Source of the DNA: Guadua angustifolia
Lineage: Eukaryota; Streptophyta; Magnoliopsida; Poales; Poaceae
NCBI GenBank assembly: GCA_036346375.1
Contig: CM070500.1
Location: 78,534,437 to 78,598,436, forward strand
Direction of reading: 5' to 3'
Length of the DNA stretch: 64,000 nt
Position numbers and translations under genes: made by a program
Notes under the pieces: generated by a model
What the model was told of the DNA's origin: nothing
Seen by the model: the letters and a program-made list of their open reading frames with translations, nothing else
Database searches by the model: none
In this document: piece after piece, positions 47,131 to 58,460 of the stretch
Layout: the number at the start of each line of letters is the position of its first letter
Position numbering within the stretch: the stretch's first letter is position 1

Positions 47131-48040
47131 CAGACGAAGAGTGCGCCTACGAGACCCGAGTGGATGTCATTGAGTAGGTACTTACCTCCTCCGTGGAGAT
47201 GCATCGTGTCGATGCCGAGACATTCCGTCTCAGAGTTTGCCATCCACGAGCTTGTACAAGCTTGCTCGACGCTTAATCCTCGCTCATAGGCGGGTCGGGC
47301 AGAGGTCGCCTGCGTTGTGAAGCCGTATGGGCTCAATTTCATGCGGAATACCTTCCACCACGAAGTTAGCACGACCTCCGTCGGAGATAGACGGAGCCGC
47401 CGCCGCCTCGAGGATGACGTCAGGGGTACCTCGCGTCGGAGAGCCGAGCTTGGAGAGAAAGTCGGCGCCGAGTTGTCCCTCCTAGGGACATGCCCGAGCT
47501 CCAAGTTCGAACCACTTCTCCATCTTGCGGACTTCAAGAGATACTTTGCCATCGTGATCCCCGAGCATTGATAGTCCTTGTTGTATCGTTGATGACGAGC
47601 TGGGAGTCTCCTTCACGACCAACCTTCACACGCCTAAGGACTTGCGTGCTCGTAAGCCCGCCAAGAGAGCTTTCAGATTCGCCACGCTATTGGTCGCAGA
47701 AACCCAAAACGAACCACATACCTCAACCGTCGCCAAGGTAAGGATAAGTATCCCACCTCGAAGCGCTTGAAAGACCTCGAGCCATCAAGAACATGATCCA
47801 GTGGCTTTCTTCCTCACCTCGAGCTCGTGGGCGGCTGCGACGCCTGTTCGACCACAAAATCGTGAAAGCACTTGCGACTTGATAGCCGTTCGCCACGACT
47901 GATGTCAAACGCCGCCACTCCATGGCCCATTTGGCTATCCGCCACGCCGCTCCGATTCCGCAAGATGTCACCGAGCGGAAAGTTGCTCGACGCACCACTA
48001 ATGCGCTCGAAGTAGTGTCGAAGCTTGCGCGAGGCCATGA
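47130..48040 (-). pseudogene. Ty3/Gypsy RNase H and connection domain(s)
   Basis: 48038 down reads MASRKLRHYFERI, then FPLGDILRNR and VAAFDISRGE, the RT-RNase H connection typical of Tat elements (KLRHYF, PLGxVLxNR, E/AFDIxY). 47552 down reads MAKYLLKSARWRSGSNLELG then HVPRRDNSAP, the RNase H end (HVPRxxNxxAD). Tat elements usually carry two RNase H domains here. Whether both remain cannot be decided because of the frameshifts. Confidence 0.82.
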
Positions 48041-49100
48041 GAAGAGCGCATGTTAGCCAGACTTGTGGGTAACGCCCTTTGGGCCGTGTAAGACCTCACG
48101 ACATAGTAAATTGATGTTGCTGTGCTCTGCTCAAAGAACAAGGACAAGACTACACTTTTGGGCGGTGGTCGCAAGGTAGAGCAAGAACCTTTCGCCAGTC
48201 ATGGAGTTGTAAGGAGGGTGGGGATGACAGATATACCTTCACTCGTCGAAGACCGCCGAAGCTTCGAGTTCCATTCAAAGCCCCGCGCTATGCAGGTCTT
48301 AAAGAATGGGAGGCCTCGTCACGAGCCTCAAATAAATCACGAGGGCGCCATACGACCGGTGAGGTTTCAGACTTGCTTGATCGAGGTCGGGGCTCCATCT
48401 TTCGATGGCCTCGATCTTCTCCGGTTCGACCAACCCCGAGCCCCGATCATGTAGCCAAGGACCTTCCCGATGCCGCCACCAACACACACTTCGGGTTGAG
48501 TTTAATTTGGTACTGCTCAGTTTGCAAATGTTTCTTCAAGGTCACGGACGTGGTCGCCCTGGAGGGGCTTTTGACGATGATGTCATCCACGAAACCTCGA
48601 GGTTTCGCCTAATCATGCTCGAAGGTCCCGGTCATCGACGCCGAATGTTGCCTCGCGATTGCAGCACTAAATGACATGGTCGTAGCAATAAGTGCCGAAC
48701 GGGGTGATGAAGGCGCTTTGTTTCGCCGTCGACCGCCGCCTTGATCTCGTGGTAGCCCGAGTAAGCATCTAAGAAGCTTAGCATCTTGGCGCTTATGGAG
48801 TCGACGATCTAGTCGATGCGCGGAAGGGGAAGTTGTCCGGCAGCCGAAGTTCAACCCCGTATGATCGACGACATTCTCCACTTGCCACCCTTCTTCTGCA
48901 GACGATGACCGGGTTGGCCACCACTGAGTAGTCGATCTCGGATGAAGCCGCCTTCGTGAGTTTATCAAGGTTTTCTTGATGACCGCGACCTTCTCTCGGG
49001 AGAAGCGACGTAGCCGCGACAGTGTCTAGAATCGGTTCGACCGCAACTTGTGCTCGATCACCTCTCGAACGCCAGCATATCCGCAGTTCCTGCCGTAATA
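48040..49100 (-). pseudogene. Ty3/Gypsy reverse transcriptase
   Basis: Minus-strand signatures in order: the NPVIVCKKGG-like segment, WQVENVVDHTGLN near 48890 (cognate of WRMCVDYTDLN), TYCYDHVI near 48690-48660, FVDDIIVKS with the catalytic F/YVDD at 48582-48593, and GYMI-like to EKIEAIERW near 48420-48470. Several frame changes separate them, so it is inactive. Confidence 0.88.
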
Positions 49101-49152
49101 TACCTTTGTTGGCGCTGAAGGAAGGTGACGAGCTCGAGTTCCTATTTGGGAC

Positions 49153-49611
49153 TCACCGGTCGAGACGGGACACACTCGTCGTGTCGCTTTCCTCGAGCGC
49201 AGACGGCCTTTGTTGCCTCATTGGTTGATCGCCGCCCTCTGCCGGGCGCTCTTCTCCGTCGCCTCGGACCTCAGGGCAAAGATGCCGGGCGAAGCGCCAG
49301 GCTTTGGTCTGCAGCCATGTGCCGCCGCAGTCGCCACAGACGTAATGATGCCGCTGGGGCTCGAGCTTCATGCATCGGTGACCGTAATGATTGGCCGCCA
49401 TAAACTTGATGAGGGCAGGTCTTCCGAGAATAGCGCTAGACGGAGGTCGCCTCAACCACCTCAAAGGTGACCAGCCGGTGCGGAAGTTGTCCGAGCCATC
49501 GAAGGTGACGGCAAGACCACCCGCCCCAAGGGAGTAGTCGAGCTCCTGTGAACGATTCCAAGAAGGAATGGCGATGCTTTTGATCTTTGACGGGGAATCA
49601 GATCCGGCCAA
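49153..49611 (-). pseudogene. Ty3/Gypsy protease C-terminal region
   Basis: The frame reads LAVTFDGSDN, later SSAILGRPALIKFMAANHYG then HRCMKL, corresponding to the YNAILGRPxLxxFxAxxSxxHxxMKF segment after the aspartic protease core in Tat and Athila elements. The D-T/S-G active site itself is not clearly seen. Confidence 0.8.
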
Positions 49612-51250
49612 GTGCTTCGCCGCAATAAATTAAGAGAGCGCCTCCGCCGACCATGACATGCCCGACCACCGTGTTGCTAATGGTCGGGTCACGACCAAGG
49701 CGGTCTTTAAGTCTCTGCCATACCTTGTAGGGCATCCTCCGGAGAGAAGGTGATGGTGGCCCCGCCCACTTGCACCGCCGCCGATGGGGCTTTCCTATCG
49801 CAACTCGATAGATGGTCCGGCCGCAGCCTTTGATCTCGCACTGATCGTAGGTCGCCGAGCCAAGATGACGCTAATCCGGCGCGCCTGCTGGAATTCTAGG
49901 TCGAGGTCACCGTGGTTCGACCCGCATTCACCCTTTCAGCCGGTCGTCATCCTCGAGCACGGCATCTCACCACGCCTGCCATAGAAGGCTTGCTTTCCCT
50001 CGCCAAGCCCCGCAGACCGCAGTCGTGGCCGCCGCCTGCGGAACAGTGCAATTCGCCTCAGTCGTCCTGCCCGCCTTCGGCCCTCGCGGCGAGCATCGGT
50101 CCTTCGAGGCCCGTGCCGCCGCCTTCTTCTGGTCTGGCCTCGCTACCGACGAGACCGAGGCCGACCATGACGAGGTCGGGTCCCGTCCCGAGTCGACTCG
50201 ACTCGAGGACCTCACGCCGCCATCCGCCGAGACGATGACCCGCGCAGACTCGCCGCGGCCTGCGGCTCACGCTTACGCTTCTTGGCGCGGCGCCTTGGGC
50301 GGCGCCTTTGAATTGGACGGCCGGCCTCGAGTGGTTCGACTGCTTACCTTGGTCGAATGTCGCGCTCACGGCGGACGCCGTTCATCAGTCACTGTTCGCC
50401 ATGCGAACAGTTTGTTGACGCCGAACCTTGTCGTGATCTCGAGGTCTTGCGAAGGCGCCGTCATGACGCCGAACTTGAAGGCCTTGATGATCGCTTCATC
50501 GAGATGCCGGAATCAGTTCCTCGTGCGGATAAATCGCCGCACGAAATCACGAAGAGGCTCGCTTTGCCCTAGATGACGCGATCCGTGTCTTTTTCTCTCC
50601 ACGCCGCCAGAATGCCTCGAAGTTGGAAGCGGGCGCTTAGATTTGGCGCCACGACCGAAGGAACCGGGCTTCGTTGAAGAGCCGTTCGGCGACGCCCGCC
50701 CGAACAGTGGGGAGATAGTTGGCCATGACCAGCTCGTTACCTCCGGCCGCCAAAATGGCGGTCGAGTAGATGGACAGAACTCGCCGAGATTCTTGGTCCT
50801 GCCGAGCGCCGATCAAGGCGGGCTTGAACCGAGCGAGCGAAGCGCGACGCAGCGAAAGGTCGTCGGAGTACGCCACGCAACCGTGAGGCGGGACGGAGTG
50901 CACGCCGAGCGATCGTGGCCAACGAGGTCCCCATCGCTGTGCACGACTCGAGCTTCGGGTTTTCTTGACGACCCGACCTTCGGCGAGATTGGTCGCGGTG
51001 CCGAGCACGGAGTCGCCTGGAGGTACCGCAGCGGTCCTGGCGTGGCGACGCTGGGCGGAATGTCGGGAAGGTCCCGCGACTCTGTCGCTGGCGTGGAGCT
51101 CGCGTGGCTCACTCGGCCCAACCTCGCCGTTAGTGGCCGCAGGGCGGCGACATGGCGGGCGCTGGGTCTCCCGAGGTGCCGCCGATGATGGCGCTTCATG
51201 CCTCGGGCGACAAATGACGGCAGATGCGCCAGCGACGGCGTGACGAAGTT
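49612..51250 (-). pseudogene. Ty3/Gypsy gag (Tat type)
   Basis: Minus-strand blocks: IYSTAILAAGGNELVMANYL then PT near 50770 (the AAGGxxxVMANYLP gag signature), RSWRQI at about 50640, then LRDFVRRFIRTRN and DEAIIKAFKFGV at about 50560-50480, the retrotrans_gag fold. Downstream is Arg/Gly-rich sequence. I did not find a clear CCHC zinc knuckle. Gag forms the particle around the RNA. Stops (for example after RTRN) inactivate it. Confidence 0.82.
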
Positions 51251-51695
51251 ATCGCCGCTTCAGTGAAGGGGTCCTCGAAGCGTGACTTCGGTGCTGCGGA
51301 GGAATAACCTCGATTCAGACGACGATCGAAGTTCTTGACCAAAGCCCGCCAAAGAGTCTCGATTTTGCCCTATCGGGATCAGCCATGATCCGGGGCGATA
51401 GCTGCGCGCCTCCCGAGGGAGGAGCTCTCCCGTCCTCCGCCGGAGCGGTGATGGCCTCGATTGATCGCGACGGACCATCCGACGAGCATCCTCGGGGTTT
51501 GTGGGTCGCGACCCTCTGCTGCTGGTCCTCACTGAAGCGCCCGCCATGAAGACGTCTTTGCTTTCGACGGTGGCGGGAAGGTGAAAACAGGGGCGGAGCG
51601 GACTCGCGCCCGATCTCGCGCTTGAAGAGTGTCCGCCGATGGAGAACGCCATGCTCCTAAGACCTTGGAGTTTTTCCTGAATGAACAGCAATCGA
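51251..51695 (-). other. 5' leader of the Tat-type element
   Basis: Region between PBS and gag. Overlapping minus ORFs show no gag features. Confidence 0.5.
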
Positions 51696-51696
51696 G

Positions 51697-51712
51697 CCCC
51701 ACTGGGCGCCCA
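51697..51712 (-). other. primer binding site of the Tat-type element
   Basis: Reads TGGGCGCCCAGTGGGG on the minus strand, two bases inside the right LTR. The TGGCGCCC-type PBS is usual in plant Gypsy elements. The tRNA was not identified. Confidence 0.75.
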
Positions 51713-51714
51713 TT

Positions 51715-52413
51715 TGTCGACGATCGGGATCGCCAACCGCAGAAAATGAGGTAGGGGTCGAGAAATGGGACCGCAATTGCGCTTTTGCTCGAACGAGAGG
51801 AATGAGGTCGAAGGGTCTATGGTCGGAGCTAGGAGACAAACGGACGAGACCAAGGATTATACCGGTTCGAGCCCCGAGAAGGTAATAGTTTACTCTGGGC
51901 CACCTTGCGTGGTGATTCACCTATCTGTGAGTACAAGAGAGGATTACAGCTCAAGCCCGACGATGCTAAGTCCAGACTTGAGTTCGAGTGTGTGTCTTAT
52001 TTGGGTTGTTCCGTGTCCCTAAGTGTTTACAAAGCTCCGTTTTATACACATTCTTCTTGCAACGGCGGGAGTAAATCTTGGATCGTGGCCTTCATGCGCA
52101 TTGATAGCCGGTGGTAACTGCTCGATCCCGCTGCGCGCCAAGATTATTCCATGATCCCACGCTTCCGAGTAACCGAGCTTTGACGACGCGTCCGGGATCC
52201 ATGGGAACGCGATCGACCTTGGTTGACCTAAGCCCTAGGTCACGGGACCCCGAGCTCGGAGTTATCTGCGCCCTAGGTCGAGCGGCTCGAAGTTTAGACC
52301 GATGCACTCTTGGTCGAGTGGCGCCGAGCTGATCCAGTCTTTGATCGAGGCCTTCGAAATGGGGGGCTGGCTTGACTGTTGGTGACCGGCTAAGGGTTGC
52401 CTAGCCCCCGACA
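51715..52413 (-). repeat. 5' LTR (right) of the Tat-type element
   Basis: 699 bp, TGTCGACGATCGGGATCGCC to GCCTAGCCCCCGACA, followed by ATTAT. Confidence 0.93.
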
Positions 52414-52418
52414 ATTAT

Positions 52419-52739
52419 TAATCCCCTTTTTTTTAGTTGTGGACCGGATGGGCCTTCTTGGCCAAAAAAAACTTGATTAGAGGGGCGGTGGCTAGGGATT
52501 ACAGAACCCTAGCCACCACATGCCTTCGGCCATAGGAGCACGCGCGGCGGCTGAGATCCCCGATTGCGACGGTGGGCGGCGCTTTGGGCCGGGACGGCCG
52601 GAGGTGGCAGAGTGGCCGATGGCGATGCAGCTTCGAGCCGTGGAGTGGAGCCGACGGGTGTAGAGTGTGCAAAAGCATGATGCTTCACCGTCAGTAGCAG
52701 GCTGACGACCTGCCGAGGCGGGCTGCGGTATGCAGGGGT
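52419..52739. other. resumed copia flank, then junction with the second Tat-type element
   Basis: Starts with the sequence that continued 41353 before the Tat insertion. It contains an inverted pair GTGGCTAGGGATTAC / GAACCCTAGCCACCAC (about 52488-52520). From about 52740 the LTR sequence of the next element starts abruptly, so a breakpoint lies near here. Confidence 0.5.
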
Positions 52740-53551
52740 GTGTGCTGAATGTCCCTACTTCCAGTTCATGATGGTGGATCTCGTTGCTCTGGGTGTGGTG
52801 GATTACAAGCGAGAGCTAAGGACAGGTCCCTAGCGCTCGTCCGTATGAGGAGGCCCGGGAGCGATGAACGCCCACTCGGGGGTCGGACGGCCCGAATCGG
52901 GTCGGGAGAGCGAGTGGGATAGAATGCGGGATATCAAAAAGTCTCTCCCTGTCCCAGAGGGCCTGCCTCCCTTTATATAGTCGGAGGGGGCAGGTTACAC
53001 GGGAGAAGAAGAGAAAAGGTAGGGTAGGTTACATCCGGGAGTCCCGGTCCTTGGTCTTGATGACTGACATTTCCTCGCTCGACCCCACGCGGGTTAGTAG
53101 ACACCGTATGATAATGTCCTGTTGGAAAGGTGCGACTGCCCTCTGTTTCGCTGTCAGATCTTGGCATCGACCGGCCAGGTTTGTCTTGGGACGGAGCGCC
53201 TCCCCTCCATTGTACTCGACGAGCGATGGATCGCGGTTCATCCTAGCGGCCCTTGTGCCACCTTTGAAGGAGCCACCTACTCAAAGATGGGCGTCGTGGT
53301 CCATGGGACAAAGTGCCCGCCTTGGAGTCGTCCAATCTGCGGTGAAGATTTATCGAGGTTTGGTCCGCGACCGATTGAACTCCGTGGGAATTCCCGACCC
53401 GAGAGTCTGCTTGGTGCCCGTGAGGTCGTCTCACCAGAGGTCAGTCCTGGCCCCATCAAAGGTCTTCGGCCGAACGCCCGTAAGACTAAAAATATGATCT
53501 TGAAATGGGCGATACTTGATTGGGGTACCCTTGGTATGAGTATTCGTTCAA
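52740..53551 (-). repeat. 3' LTR (left, truncated) of the second Tat-type element
   Basis: Collinear with 61738-62480 from TGAATGTCC to GAGTATTCG. The outer ~100 bp seen in the right LTR (TGTTTCAG...GGTTCGGGC) are missing here. Confidence 0.8.
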
Positions 53552-54985
53552 TAGTTTCACGGCAATGCCCCGAACGCAGCGTTCCCAGACGACCTTCTTT
53601 CACCAAGCAGCTTTTTCAACAAAGGTTGTGAAACGATAATCTAAACAATGGGTTTCTTACGAGGTGGCTATCTTGATACGGGTCCGACCGTTTTGGACTG
53701 GTCGGCTTTGGACAAGGTAAAAGCGAGCGCACTTTGTGGGTGTGTAGTCCCCGAGCCCCCGAGCGGGTTGAAGAGTTGGTCGGGGGGTTACCTTGGTAGG
53801 TGTGCATCCGTCTGGGTGGATTCAGTGGGCCCAACCAATTTACGAAGCTCCCGAGCGGTCATAGGCAGAAGCTACCGGCGTAAGTCCGAGAAAGCCGGGT
53901 GGGTTAGTTTCAACCGAGTGCGTACGAGCACACTCGGTGGTGTAGCTCTCGGTTTCTAGCGGTCAAGAGCCGACGGGGTTACCCTTGCGTGATCGACCCG
54001 ATTGACTTGGTTAGGCCGTAGGGTCCCCGAACGCCTGCTTTACGCCCTAGCTAGACGCTGCCGTGGTCACCGGGAGGTCCAGATGCCGAGAGGTTACGTT
54101 CCCGAGTGCTCGCTTTTTACGCCGGGCAGACAGCGTTAGTTACCGGGTTTAACGCCGCAGCCTAGGCAAGGGCATCCATCTCCGGCCACGCGAGGCTACT
54201 CGCGGAGGAGAGGCCATCGCCGGGTCCCACGCCGCATTCTCCCGGTCCATGGTGTGGGACCTAGAGGGGTGAGCAACGCGGTTCCGCTATACGCCGGCCG
54301 AACACCGTGCTCGTGGAGCTACAAACGGTTATTCGAGTGGGCCTCGGGATCCTCGGTAAGGATCCCTAAGCGATCGTCTCACGGCCAAGGCGTCCGACTA
54401 CTGAGGCAACCCATAAAACCTTTCTTTACTGTCCCATATCGGACCCTCGAGTTATTCAGAATCAGGCGCACTAGGTACCGCCTTTTCGAGGGGCTCATGA
54501 GAGTTTGAAGTATGGTCTCTCGACATGAGCTAAAAGCGATTGGGTCGTCCACGAGCCAACCAGAGACCCATCGAGGGTTCGCTTTGAGCCCGCCGGCTCG
54601 ACGGTTCGGTGGGCTGGGGATCCACTCGTGGATTTTTCCCTATACGCCCGCAAGCGATGTCTTAATCGCGAGGCATTCATGCCTCTCGCCACCTTGAGGC
54701 CATCCGTGGTCTTGCGGGCTTTTTCATCGCGGGCTGCCGGAGCCGCCCTGAAGCGGAGATCGGTGGTTGCAGGGCATTCGCCTTCTAAACGATGCCCGGC
54801 GCCCTCGCTCGTGATTTAATGCGGCGAAATTAAATGCGGCTTAAATGATTGGGAGTGATGTGTCTCACCAATGAGACGGCGTGGCGCTTGAATGGACGAG
54901 CGACGCTCATCCAAGACGAGGTCTTGCTAGCGCTGTCTTGCTGGATGTGCGCTTACCGATTCTGCTTATCTGGTGTCTGTTGGCG
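53552..54985. other. non-coding 3' region of the second element
   Basis: GC-rich, with recurring CCCCGAGCCCCCGAGCG-like and GGTTACCTTGG phrases and no recognisable protein. It ends in TTAAATGCGGC repeats (54815-54845) and a TATA-like CCTATAAG at about 54986, which probably form the promoter of the next unit. Confidence 0.5.
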
Positions 54986-57900
54986 CCTATAAGTTCTGGC
55001 TACCGAGGGTGCTAGGGCACGCTTCGCTTTTGTTCGCCTTTGCTTTCGCCGCCGCTTCTTGCCTTCTCGCCTCACTTTTGCTCGAGACGTGAAAAAGGGA
55101 AACAAGGAATCGGAGAGAGCCTCTTACATTCTTCCTCCGATTTCGATTACAAGCGCTCAAGATGTCGTGGTCGGAGGCACCGCCCAGCCCGGGCCGCCTG
55201 TCCTGAGAGAGGAAAGGATTTCTCCCTCTGGGATGTTTCAAGTGAGAGTACGCACCGACGGGGCCGCAGAATCCGCCACGGAGGAAGGGGAGATCGTGGT
55301 GTCTACTCGTTTTATGAGTGCGGTTCGGACTCCGCTTCATCCCTTCGCACGGGTTCCCGTGACTACTATGGGGTGGAGGTGCACCATCTCAACCCCAACG
55401 GCGTGCTCCACATAGCGATCTTCATGACGCTGTGTGAGGCATTCCTGGGGATCGAGCCTCATTGGGCGCTGTGGAAGTACTTCTTCTACGCCCTGCCAGG
55501 AGAGACAAGACGGCGGATGCTACACGGCCCATGGGAGGAGAGCGGCCTCCGCAAGGCTGCTCCCATTGCTGGTCGAGTACATCCTTTGAAGTTTCCGTCA
55601 TCGAATCGGGGGTGGCATTCCGAGTGGTTCTACGCTCGGAACCTAGGTGGCAGCGCCCCGGTCTTCACCGGCCGTCTCCCCGAGTTGAAGGACGAATGGG
55701 GCTGGGGCCCCGATCAAAGGGAGAAGAAGAAAGTGGCGTTGATCCGAGAGCAGATCAAGCTCCAGCAGGAGCGGTGCCTGACCGACGAAATTGTTGTACA
55801 TGCATTCATGAGAATGCGCGTGCAACCCCTTATGGAAAGGGTACGCCCGATGTACCTGTATGGCGGGGCATCCGACCCCATGAGGATGGTTGCCGCAGAG
55901 CTCGCCGCGTCGAAACTTGAGGCCAGGGTGGCCGGCATGCTAGTTGGGAGCGCCACCATCACGGCGAGTGGTGGCCCCGAACCTTTCTCGGCGGAGAACC
56001 CCCCAGACCTAGTGAGCCGTCCGATTCCTTTCCTCTTTTTCCTCGACCTTTGGCATGCGGTTTGATCGGCACCTTTGTGCTCCCCAGGGGCTGGGCAAGA
56101 TGGCGTCGTGGGCGATCTTGCCGAGGGGAAAGCGGCGAGAGGCCCAGGCGCGTGCGGCATACGAGAATCCGACCGCAAAATGCTAGAGGAAGAAAGGGGG
56201 AAGAGGAGGAGAGGCCTTGATTAAAGTCCGCAGCGCTGTAGAGGAGGCCCTCCGTGGTCAAGCGCCGCTGCGAGATACTCGCCGTCTTGGTCGTCCTCGA
56301 CGCCGGCGGCAGCTTCGATGATCCGTGATGAGGCCTTCCTTGGGCGAGCCAATGGCGAGCCCAATGAAGGCGCCCGTCGGCGTTGCTTTCGTTGGGCCTC
56401 AGGCGAAGGTCCCCTGGGAGACGTCTCGGGAAGCGGAAGGCGATTCGCCTCCTCCGGAAGGCCGGGCGAAGAAGGACGGCCGCCGCTGCATTTCCTCGCT
56501 CGTCGGTGGCATGCTCTGGAGTGGCTGTGGCTCAACGAGATCTGGCGCCGGATCCGCCTGATGGCAGGTCGAGCGTCGATCGTCGGGCATGTTGTCGTGA
56601 CCTGAGACCGCCGCTAGAGGCCCCGGAGGGGTCAAGACAAGTGGAGATCGCGGAACCTCTTGTCGAGTCGGGGCCCCAGTCGGAGGCCACAGGAAGCGAA
56701 AGAGAACTTCCACCGCTACCATTGGGGCCTGTGGTAAGCTAAGCGCGATCTTGGCTGCTGTTGCTGACCTCGGCGTCCAAGCCCCAAGGCCTGACGAGAA
56801 GGTGATCCCGGCGGGGGGCGCTTGAGTCTCGAAACCCTGAGGCCGCGTCCTCCCATGCCCTAGGGCCCCCGGCTCAGTCTTGACCTCGCAGGGCGGTGAC
56901 CTACCACGACGAAGCCATTTGCTCGTCTTTGGACATCCAGGCGAGGCAGTGTCGTGGGAATCTGGCAGAGGGTGCGAACGAGTGGAGGCTCACAGGCGGA
57001 TCGGCAAGATGCAGCCTTTGCCCTTAGCTCGACCGGATGGGGCACTGAGAAGTCGTGGTCGGAGGTCAACCGCCTTGGAATCGCGATGGCTTGTCCGTCC
57101 GCTCAGTTCCAACCTTTCACTTGCTTTAACGGCCAGCAGGCTAAATGAAGTGCCCGGGCTTTTGTAGTTACAAAAGGATCAGTCGGGAGAGAAGTCGGTG
57201 TCCCTCCACATTTTGCATGAGCGACTGACGGTCGCTTGTGGAGAAGGGCGGCACGTCGGGACTTTGAGTCGTCGCGAAGCTCAAGAAGCCTTTGGTGAAA
57301 GCAATGGCGGCGAAGAGGAGGATTCATGCGGAGGGGCTTGAGAAGCGTCGGATCGCCGAGTCACAAGGGACGAGGATATCCGAACTTGAGGCGCTTCTGA
57401 CGACAGCCAACGACGCCAAGGATGCTGCTGTCGCTGCAGAGAAGGCCGCACCTAATCGAAGCGCGTCAGGCGAACGCGATCGCTCGGCGAGCCGACTCAC
57501 AGCGTGATGCTCGCGCGAGAGAGCCCTGACCAAGGCCGAGGAGAACCTTCAACACGGAGATCTTTTGTAACCGTAAGCAAACCAACTCGCTCGCCCTTTG
57601 CGATCGGGTCGCCGAACCTTTTAATTTCGCTTCAATGTGCGTAACTACTAAGGGTCTCACGATGCGCCAGCAGGCGAAGGGCGTGGAGGAACGCGGACGC
57701 CGCGTCACGCCATTACGCGACGGCCTTAACGGCGGGCGAAATGGCGGAGAGGGACTTGATCGACAGAACCACCGAGCCGACGACCTTCGTGGCCGAGATC
57801 CGTGATCGAGTGTTCCGGACCACCGCAAGGCCCAAACTCGCTGCCGCCGAGCTGGCCCGCTGCAGGACTGACGCCAAGAGCTCGTGAGCAAGGGATTGAG

Positions 57901-58090
57901 CTCGGGCTTGCTCGGCGCCGTCTTCGTGACTTTCCCATTACCGCTGGATTGACCCGCCATCGCCGCCAGCGGGGTCAGAAGCGAACCGACCGATGAAGAG
58001 TCGTCAAGACTTCAAACGAGGCCACCTCAGATGCCGAGACGATCGCTAGCCGGATACCAACGAGAGCATTCTCCACCGCTGAAGAAGAAA
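54986..58090 (+). pseudogene. antisense gene unit 1: PF04195-like domain protein plus coiled coil
   Basis: In the + frame ending at 56065 the core reads GVEVHHLNPNGVLHIAIFMT, LCEAFLGIEPHWALWKYFF, then EWFYARNLGGSAPVFTGRLP, ELKDEWGWGP and LMERVRPMYLYGGASD. This matches in order the plant 'putative gypsy type transposon' family seen in many grass annotations. The 5' part is frameshifted. An intron-like GTGAGC...CCCCAG gap follows (about 56012-56086). Further exons are worn. A coiled coil (AEGLEKRRIAESQGTRISEL, near 57333) precedes an AT-rich 3' end at about 58090. Function unknown. It reads opposite to the element transcript. Confidence 0.85.
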
Positions 58091-58445
58091 GTTATATGCT
58101 TTTGTTTTGTAATGAACTAAAGTTTCATTTTGGTCGGGCCGCCAGAGCACGGCCTCTATTTTTTCAGACCTCCCAAAGATGATTTAACATTCACCGTAAT
58201 TTAGCTTTTAGGAACCGCGAGGTTGCATTAGCGTGGTCATGTTAGCACTTTTGGGAAGCTTCAAAAGAAGAACGAGGACTCGAGGAGCAAAACGCGACAC
58301 TCGCACTTATTACGGGAAGGGCATTCCGACCGGGCGGTGGCTCGAACCATACGGGCACCTCTCCTTATCACGGCACCACTCGCAACCAGCTACCGGGGCA
58401 TAGTCGCGGGCACTTGGGTTGAGAGGGTTACCGCTAGGTAGAGAT
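58091..58445. other. 3' end of antisense unit 1 and spacer
   Basis: TTTTGTTTTGTAATGAACT and AT-rich sequence typical of a 3' UTR, then GC-rich spacer. The phrase AGGAACCGCGAGGTTGC recurs in diverged form after unit 2 (AAGAACCGCAGAGGTTGC, about 60045). Confidence 0.5.
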
Positions 58446-58460
58446 TTAATAGCCGCTTGG

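Larger units (their letters stand above)
41354..52413 (-). mobile_element. Ty3/Gypsy Tat-type LTR retrotransposon with antisense gene, 11060 bp
   Basis: Direct LTRs (41354-~42047 and 51715-52413, about 0.7 kb, TGTCGACGATCGGG to CCCCGACA) are flanked by perfect ATTAT duplications (41349-41353 and 52414-52418). A PBS-like TGGGCGCCCAGTGGGGC on the minus strand next to the right LTR sets the orientation. Minus-strand order is gag, protease, RT, RNase H, integrase, so it is Ty3/Gypsy. Between integrase and the 3' LTR, about 3 kb carries a gene on the opposite strand, an arrangement known for Tat-lineage elements of grasses. All frames are broken. Confidence 0.92.
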
